Shown here: positions 33,443-37,714 of the stretch, one piece after another | How positions within the stretch are numbered: the first letter of the stretch is position 1 | How the letters are laid out: the number at the start of each line of letters is the position of its first letter | Origin: an uncultured Pirellulaceae bacterium | GTDB lineage: Bacteria; Planctomycetota; Planctomycetia; Pirellulales; Pirellulaceae | DNA length: 37,714 bases | Direction of reading: 5' to 3' | Assembly: GCA_937944405.1 (NCBI GenBank) | Contig: CALDYR010000077.1 | Location: forward strand, 1 to 37,714 | Notes under the pieces: model-generated | Seen by the model: the letters and a program-made list of their open reading frames with translations, nothing else | Told to the model about the DNA's origin: nothing | Databases searched by the model: none | Made by a program: the position numbers and the translations under genes

Positions 33443-34447
33443 TTAGCCCGGCGAGCTACTTGGAGAGGACGTGGATAGTTCGGATCGGGTAGCGTTGCCC
33501 AGCAGTTGATGGAGGTGAAAATGGTGTTTGCCCAACTTCCCCCCGTAGTTTCCGGCGCTGATGGCGACGATGCGGTCTCCAACGCAGGCGTGAATCCCGC
33601 GTTCAATTGCTTTGGCAACGTGCTGAAAATCTATCCCGTCAATCACAATTTCGTAAACACACGTTGCGTCAGGGTGAACCAATGAATCTACGCTGGCCCG
33701 CAAGGTTGGGCAAAACTGGTGAGAGGTGCTGGCGACGAGCCCTTTGTACTTCGAACCCACTTTACTGCCGCTACGAACGACTCCACCGGGAAAAGGGGTC
33801 ATCACCCCCGGTAATTCTGCGATCGCATCAACCGCGCGTTCGGCGGCAGACAAACCAGCCATCTGTTCGGTCGATTGAATTAAAAAGTTCCCTCCCGCAA
33901 CGCCCTTGCCGACCCCGAGGCTGTCTTCGCAGAAAAATTCGCCATCCATCACCGGGATACGCCAGAATCTTCGATCGCGCAGAAGTTTACTTTTCTGAAA
34001 TCCGTCTCCGAAGAATCTGAGATGGCTGCCAAGGGGAATTCGTTTTTGTGGTTCTGGCGACGCGCGCTCCGCTGATGCAAGGTCGGAAGATTGAGCCTGC
34101 TGTGCGGCATAAGTTTCACGGGTATAGCCGTCGAACACCGCCGAAGTGGCGCAGGTCATCAAGCATTGTCCGGCGCGTCTGGTAACCGCTTTGGCCAGCG
34201 CTTCGGTCGAAAACCCGAATGCTAACACCGACGCCCCAACGCGCCCGTCGAACGTTTGTTCCGGGGCGAGGTAGCCCTCTAAACCGACTTCGGCGTCGCA
34301 TTGAATTACCGAACTGCCGTAACCGGAAAATGCATCGACCGCTGCGTCCAGCCAACGGCGCGACGCCGCAGTGATTATCAGACGGGTGAAACGCATGGTA
34401 AAACCTTCGGCGAAGGTTGGTTCGATAATGCTTTGTTCTATTTTCAA
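33443..34447 (-). CDS. ftr: Formylmethanofuran:tetrahydromethanopterin N-formyltransferase
   Basis: A 334-residue protein beginning MKIEQSIIEPTFAEGFTMRFTRLIITA, the typical start of the family. Other marks: SSVIQCDAEVGLEGYLAPEQTFDGRVG, RRAGQCLMTC, IPLGSHLRFFGDGFQ, IPVMDGEFFCEDSLGVGKGVAGGNFLI, PFPGGVVRSGSKVGSKYKGL and the C-terminal RIVAISAGNYGGKLGKHHFHLHQLL. It moves the formyl group between formylmethanofuran-type carriers and tetrahydromethanopterin in the cytosol; in bacteria it belongs to the Fhc complex of C1 oxidation (fhcD). Compared with archaeal forms there is a hydrophilic insertion of about 20-25 residues at roughly 115-140 (YTRETYAAQQAQSS...). The tail is Ser-rich. No other C1 gene is adjacent, which fits the scattered arrangement in planctomycetes. 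Confidence 0.92.
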   Translation of the reverse strand: MKIEQSIIEPTFAEGFTMRFTRLIITAASRRWLDAAVDAFSGYGSSVIQCDAEVGLEGYLAPEQTFDGRVGASVLAFGFSTEALAKAVTRRAGQCLMTCATSAVFDGYTRETYAAQQAQSSDLASAERASPEPQKRIPLGSHLRFFGDGFQKSKLLRDRRFWRIPVMDGEFFCEDSLGVGKGVAGGNFLIQSTEQMAGLSAAERAVDAIAELPGVMTPFPGGVVRSGSKVGSKYKGLVASTSHQFCPTLRASVDSLVHPDATCVYEIVIDGIDFQHVAKAIERGIHACVGDRIVAISAGNYGGKLGKHHFHLHQLLGNATRSELSTSSPSSSPG

Positions 34448-34965
34448 GTGTTTGTCACAAAAAAATCAAAATGAGTAATCGCGAAACGCCGAAGGTCGGC
34501 GACGCCGACCTACCCCCCGCTAATCTAACTCGAACGTGCTACGTTGCAGTTTATCTGACGGCACACAGGCCCCGATCATTATGCCCTTGAACCCGAAACG
34601 CGGAAACACCGTGGCCGTGAGTATCCTCATGCCCATTAAAACGTATAAGTATCAGGCGTTGGAATAAAGATTCTTTTACTGGAAAATCGTATTCGTGGCA
34701 TTGGGCATCGGTTGCAATTTTGATCGGTAGATTTGCCTGTTATAAAATTTACTTCATTCGAAATCGAGGAGCAAATGAACATTGGCGGCATTACTGATGG
34801 TACGATCGTGACAATCATCGGCGCGGTTGCTTGGGCTGCAATCTAGGCAGACGCAAACGGATTCGCATTCGAAAAGTTCGTTCTCTGTGCTATCAGGAAA
34901 TTCTGTGGTTGGAGGTTCACCATGGCGAATATGTTGCTAAACCCCATTTTAGCTTTGCCAAAGCA
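34448..34965. other. Intergenic region with a short palindrome and a possible microprotein
   Basis: About 520 bases. GGTCGGC (34494-34500), GAC, GCCGACC (34504-34510) form a compact hairpin just upstream of the ftr start. The rest holds the candidate small ORF at 34775-34846. Other open frames overlap the end of the neighbouring membrane-protein gene and look like shadows. Confidence 0.5.
34775..34846 (+). CDS. Candidate 23-residue hydrophobic microprotein
   Basis: ATG to TAG encodes MNIGGITDGTIVTIIGAVAW plus AAI. GAGGAG lies just upstream, with three bases between GGAG and the ATG, closer than ideal. Residues about 9-23 could span part of a membrane. The DNA around it is otherwise empty. 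It may be a real small membrane protein or chance. Confidence 0.3.
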   Translation: MNIGGITDGTIVTIIGAVAWAAI

Positions 34966-35790
34966 CTAGAGTTGTTTCTCTGCGGTGGATTCTTGGGCGC
35001 CTTCTGTTTCTGTTTCGGTTTCCACGCCCTCTTTTATCAGGAACTTCTTTTTGACTTGGCGGTAACGCCATTCCAGCACAACGCATAACGCAACAATCAA
35101 AAGGGCCCCGACGATTTTTAGCCACATGTCGTCTTTGCTGATGTAGTTATTAAGTTGTTTGGACAACACATACATCAGCCCGTTTCCCAGAATGCTGCCC
35201 ACCAAGACTCCCATAACGGTAGCGAATCGGCTCAGCCCTAACAATCTTCCGAAGATCGATCCGCCGATGCTGCCAGTTGTCGAAGAGGGGAACATCACAA
35301 ACGCGATCAGCCCGGCGAAGGCGAATCGTTTGATCCACGGTTGAGCGTCCATCACGAACTTCCCATCCCAAACCAACATCGCGATCTTGGGCCCCAACCA
35401 CGGGACTCGAAACAAAAACCCCATGTGAAAGGTCACAAACAATGCGGTCATAAAATCAAGGTAGGTCACCAACCCAAACAGTTCCAGCGGTGACATGAGG
35501 ACTTTATAAATTTCTTCGCCGGTGGCTTCTGCGCCCGAAAGAATGATGAAGCGACCGAAAACAAAAAAGGTCAGCAGCGCGTGAGACACCAAGCGTCCCG
35601 CATACCCCCACCCTGACGTCAGACCAAAAAATACTAACAGCACCGCCGACACCACCACCGGAGCGGCCAGCGTAGCGATCCAGACCAAAGGAAAACGCTC
35701 ACGGAACGATCGCTCGAATGTCGTGAAAGAACTGACCAATTCTTTTTGAAGCTGGTCAGGATCGGATGAGCTGAAGACTTGTTGGTTCAT
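34966..35790 (-). CDS. Small multidrug-export-like membrane protein
   Basis: A 274-residue protein with five or six membrane segments: about 35-60 (LVWIATLAAPVVVSAVLLVFFGL), 70-85, 105-130, 155-170, 190-215 and 225-245. The signature stretch FPSSTTGSIGGSIFGRLLGLSRFATVMGVLVGSILGN, with GPKIAMLVW before it, resembles the small multidrug export family (COG2426-like). The C-terminus is a charged cytosolic tail (RYRQVKKKFLIKEGVETETETEGAQES). The substrate is unknown; the family name rests on few experiments. No partner gene is adjacent. Confidence 0.75.
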   Translation of the reverse strand: MNQQVFSSSDPDQLQKELVSSFTTFERSFRERFPLVWIATLAAPVVVSAVLLVFFGLTSGWGYAGRLVSHALLTFFVFGRFIILSGAEATGEEIYKVLMSPLELFGLVTYLDFMTALFVTFHMGFLFRVPWLGPKIAMLVWDGKFVMDAQPWIKRFAFAGLIAFVMFPSSTTGSIGGSIFGRLLGLSRFATVMGVLVGSILGNGLMYVLSKQLNNYISKDDMWLKIVGALLIVALCVVLEWRYRQVKKKFLIKEGVETETETEGAQESTAEKQL

Positions 35791-36107
35791 TTAAATTGGG
35801 TAAATAACGTTTCGGAGATCGGCAACTTCTTAATCCCGCCGTCGTCTGGATATGAGCAGTGATTAGATCCCACCGACCGGTGCTGCCAGTCGTCTAACCA
35901 AGCGGTTGTAATTCTCTTCGGCTGATCAGACGAGTTGATTGAATGCTTAAACGACCCCCACGGTTTAATCGTTAACCACCACTCCCCAACGCCGGACTTA
36001 TCAGAGGATAACGGTTAGGCAATTTAGTTTTGGGTGCGCATTCTAAGCATTGAATGTAATTTGTAGTAGAACCACCGAACGATTGTGAGAAATCAGGCAA
36101 ATTCTGG
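35791..36107. other. Intergenic region beside the IS remnant
   Basis: About 320 bases, including the upstream region of the membrane-protein gene. No gene, hairpin or clear IS terminal repeat could be identified. Confidence 0.4.
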
Positions 36108-37504
36108 TCAATTGAGGAAATTTTGGCCACTGGCGGTTATTGCCCAAAGCTCACACGAGGCACAAACATGCTGGCAGACGCGACGTTTTGCTGCGAAATG
36201 ACAGAAGTACGACTGCCAGCGACGCTTAATTTTTATGCCTCGTTGACAGAATCGGTGGGCGACATCCAGCTCAGGCAGATTGCCCAACTGGCGACATAGC
36301 ACGGTTTGGTAGACCTTGTAGGTTTTGAAGCCTTACGATCTTCTCAGCACGGCTTGGGCCTTGGTATTCATTCCTTCTACGCTTCCGCTTAAGATCTCAC
36401 CTTTCGCGCGAAACCAGTTCAGCAACAACGCTCGGTGACGACGCAATGTACCTGTCACCTCTTTTATCGGCTCTAACTTGCGGCGCATCGCGCGAGTGCA
36501 CCACGCATCGAGGAACTTGCCTGCCCATTTGGGTTTCTGAATATCCCCAGAACTGCTGAAAGTCCTCTTTCATCAGATAGGTACGCATCGTGCGCAGATT
36601 GTATTTGAGCAATTCTCAAATCTTGAGAGTCTGCTTCTGGGGGCGATTCTCAGGACGCTTGAGCAGACACCAACGACTGTGCTTGAGAATCGGTTCATAC
36701 CCTTCGGCCTTGAGCTGACGCAACTCCTGATCACGCACCTTGCCCACCTTCTCGTTCATCGTCTGCATGATGTGAAAGCGATCGAGCACATGAATCGCAT
36801 GGCCGGCACGATCGGCGATCACTTTCAGGTACGGCCTCCACATGTCACTGCAAATGAACTTCGGATGATTCTTCACCGACTCCTCAAACAGATCAAAGAA
36901 GCGCTCGAAGGTCTTTTCTTTGCGGTCCTTGCCGACCCATAGCAAGCGACGCTTCTCGGAGTCAATTTGGTACACCAGTGTGAGGTACTTAAGGCCTCGC
37001 TTGTAGGCAATTTCGTCGACACCAATGGCGGTGAATCGCGGGGGGCACGATGAGCTCCCCCACGTTACCGCATGGCGTACGCTGCGGTAGACGCGGTTCC
37101 AACTCGTGCCAAAAATGCTGGCAACTGCGCTCCAATTCATCCGCTGCGTTCAGGTGGCAAGGAACCATTTATATGCCCCGGTCATCTGCTCTTTGCCGTC
37201 GGACCATGAGAGCCGTTCGGGCTTGACGGCGCCGCAGTGCTTGCAGTCCACTTGCCGCATCGCGTAGAGGAAGAAAACCTGCAATCCAAGGATGAGCAAG
37301 AACTGAAAGCTCCGCTGTTTGCGCGTGTCGCACGTCGATCCCGAGGGGCCACATTGGCCGCAGCGGGCCTTGCTGTTTTTACGGGGAGCCAATCGAACAT
37401 GGATTTCATCAAGCGCGCTGGATTCATTGGCGACAATCTTGCAGTTGCCGTGAACAAAGCCCCTTTAGCGGATAACGATGATTGAGGATAGTCTTCAATA
37501 GCAT
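36108..37504 (-). mobile_element. Decayed ISL3-family insertion sequence (transposase pseudogene)
   Basis: The reading starts MLLKTILNHRYPLKG at 37504 and shifts frame near 37455 to FVHGNCKIVANESSALDEIHVRLAPRKNSKARCGQCG, the N-terminal zinc-finger part of ISL3 transposases. VFFLYAMRQVDCKHCG follows. A TGA near 37150 replaces the Trp of the conserved FLATWAKR-type motif. The DDE core follows (FTAIGVDEIAYKRGLKYLTLVYQID, FICSDMWRPYLKVIADRAGHAIHVLDRFHI). A second TGA falls near 36618 (TLKI-stop-ELLKYNLRT), then a frameshift near 36540 to KPKWAGKFLDAWCTRAMRRKLEP. WFRAKGEILSGSVEGMN comes next, and a TAA near 36335 before GFKTYKVYQTVLCRQLGNLPELDVAHRF. At least five lesions make it dead. The terminal inverted repeats were not found. 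Confidence 0.85.
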
Positions 37505-37601
37505 TCGGCTGAGCTTGCGTGTTGCGGTTCTAGCAAACTCAATTTACGCGATATTTGGCCGGATGCATTTTAAAATAACAAAAGAAGATCCCTCGAGCCC
37601 A

Positions 37602-37664
37602 TTCCGCGTCGCCGCCGTTTCGGCCTGCGTAGCAGATTGAGGCCGAAACGAAGGCGATGCGGAA
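37602..37664. repeat. Large nested inverted repeat (REPIN- or MITE-like)
   Basis: TTCCGCGTCGCC (37602-37613) pairs with GGCGATGCGGAA (37653-37664) with one G-T type mismatch. After a 3/3 internal loop, GTTTCGGCCT (37617-37626) pairs perfectly with AGGCCGAAAC (37640-37649) around a 13-base loop. About 22 paired positions in 63 bases. No T-run follows, so it is not an ordinary terminator. Confidence 0.8.
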
Positions 37665-37714
37665 CAGGCGGTCCATTCTGAAGAGCTTGAGTGAGGATGA
37701 AAACTAACAAAACC

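Noticed and set aside
33958..33974. CGCCAGAATC inside ftr as a further copy of the dispersed motif
   Set aside because: It lies in coding sequence and differs in the last base of the core; likely chance.
34831..35088. Plus-strand open frame opposite the membrane-protein gene
   Set aside because: It overlaps the 3' end of a clear gene on the other strand and looks like its shadow.
36610..37160. In-frame TGA codons in the ISL3 transposase as recoded codons
   Set aside because: They replace Trp and another non-Cys residue, and the gene also has frameshifts and a TAA, so it is simply decayed.

Overview
The window looks like a stretch of a planctomycete chromosome, most like the Pirellulales. 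Pointers are a DUF1598-type secreted protein, a secreted sulfatase, a secreted protein with a CxxCH haem motif, a formylmethanofuran:H4MPT formyltransferase (archaeal-type C1 gene found in planctomycetes), and many lineage-restricted secreted proteins. No rRNA, tRNA or CRISPR was seen. Gene density is moderate, and several intergenic stretches of 300-700 bases hold short repeats and gene remnants.

Layout. 1-5.6 kb (minus strand): a broken YceI gene, a Cys/Pro/Ala-repeat secreted protein, a DsbD-type transmembrane thiol:disulfide interchange protein, and a second protein resembling only the DsbD N-terminal domain. 6.2-8.1 kb: secreted sulfatase (+). 8.7-10.9 kb: sucCD (-). 11.3-12.5 kb: one small hypothetical gene, a doubtful ORF and a gene remnant. 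12.8-18.2 kb: rpmI-rplT, then pheS-pheT-glycosyltransferase (+). 18.5-21.3 kb (-): Xer recombinase with a small upstream gene, and an HTH-type protein. 21.7-25.6 kb: secreted SPOR-like protein, receiver-like protein, rph (-), secreted haem-motif protein. 25.7-30.2 kb (+): RND/MMPL transporter and two adjacent alpha/beta-hydrolase-fold proteins. 30.3-35.8 kb (-): App1/DUF2183 protein, DUF1598 protein, formyltransferase, small membrane exporter-like protein. 36.1-37.5 kb: decayed ISL3-family transposase, then a large hairpin at the right edge.

The main discovery candidate is the DsbD gene. Its frame is interrupted once, by TGA, exactly where the first cysteine of the thioredoxin CxxC motif belongs (W-[TGA]-A-T-C-K). 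It then stays open to the natural end of the domain. Sixteen nucleotides after the TGA is a perfect 7-bp hairpin with a G-starting loop, in the position expected of a bacterial SECIS element. The simplest reading is a selenocysteine-containing DsbD (U-x-x-C). The usual gene model would cut it in two and lose the catalytic domain.

Other points: two hydrolases with Arg or Cys in place of the nucleophilic Ser; an App1 gene whose family-like N-terminus has no ATG/GTG/TTG start; at least seven short tandem duplications of 11-17 bases scattered through the window; and a dispersed intergenic motif built on CGCCAGAATT.
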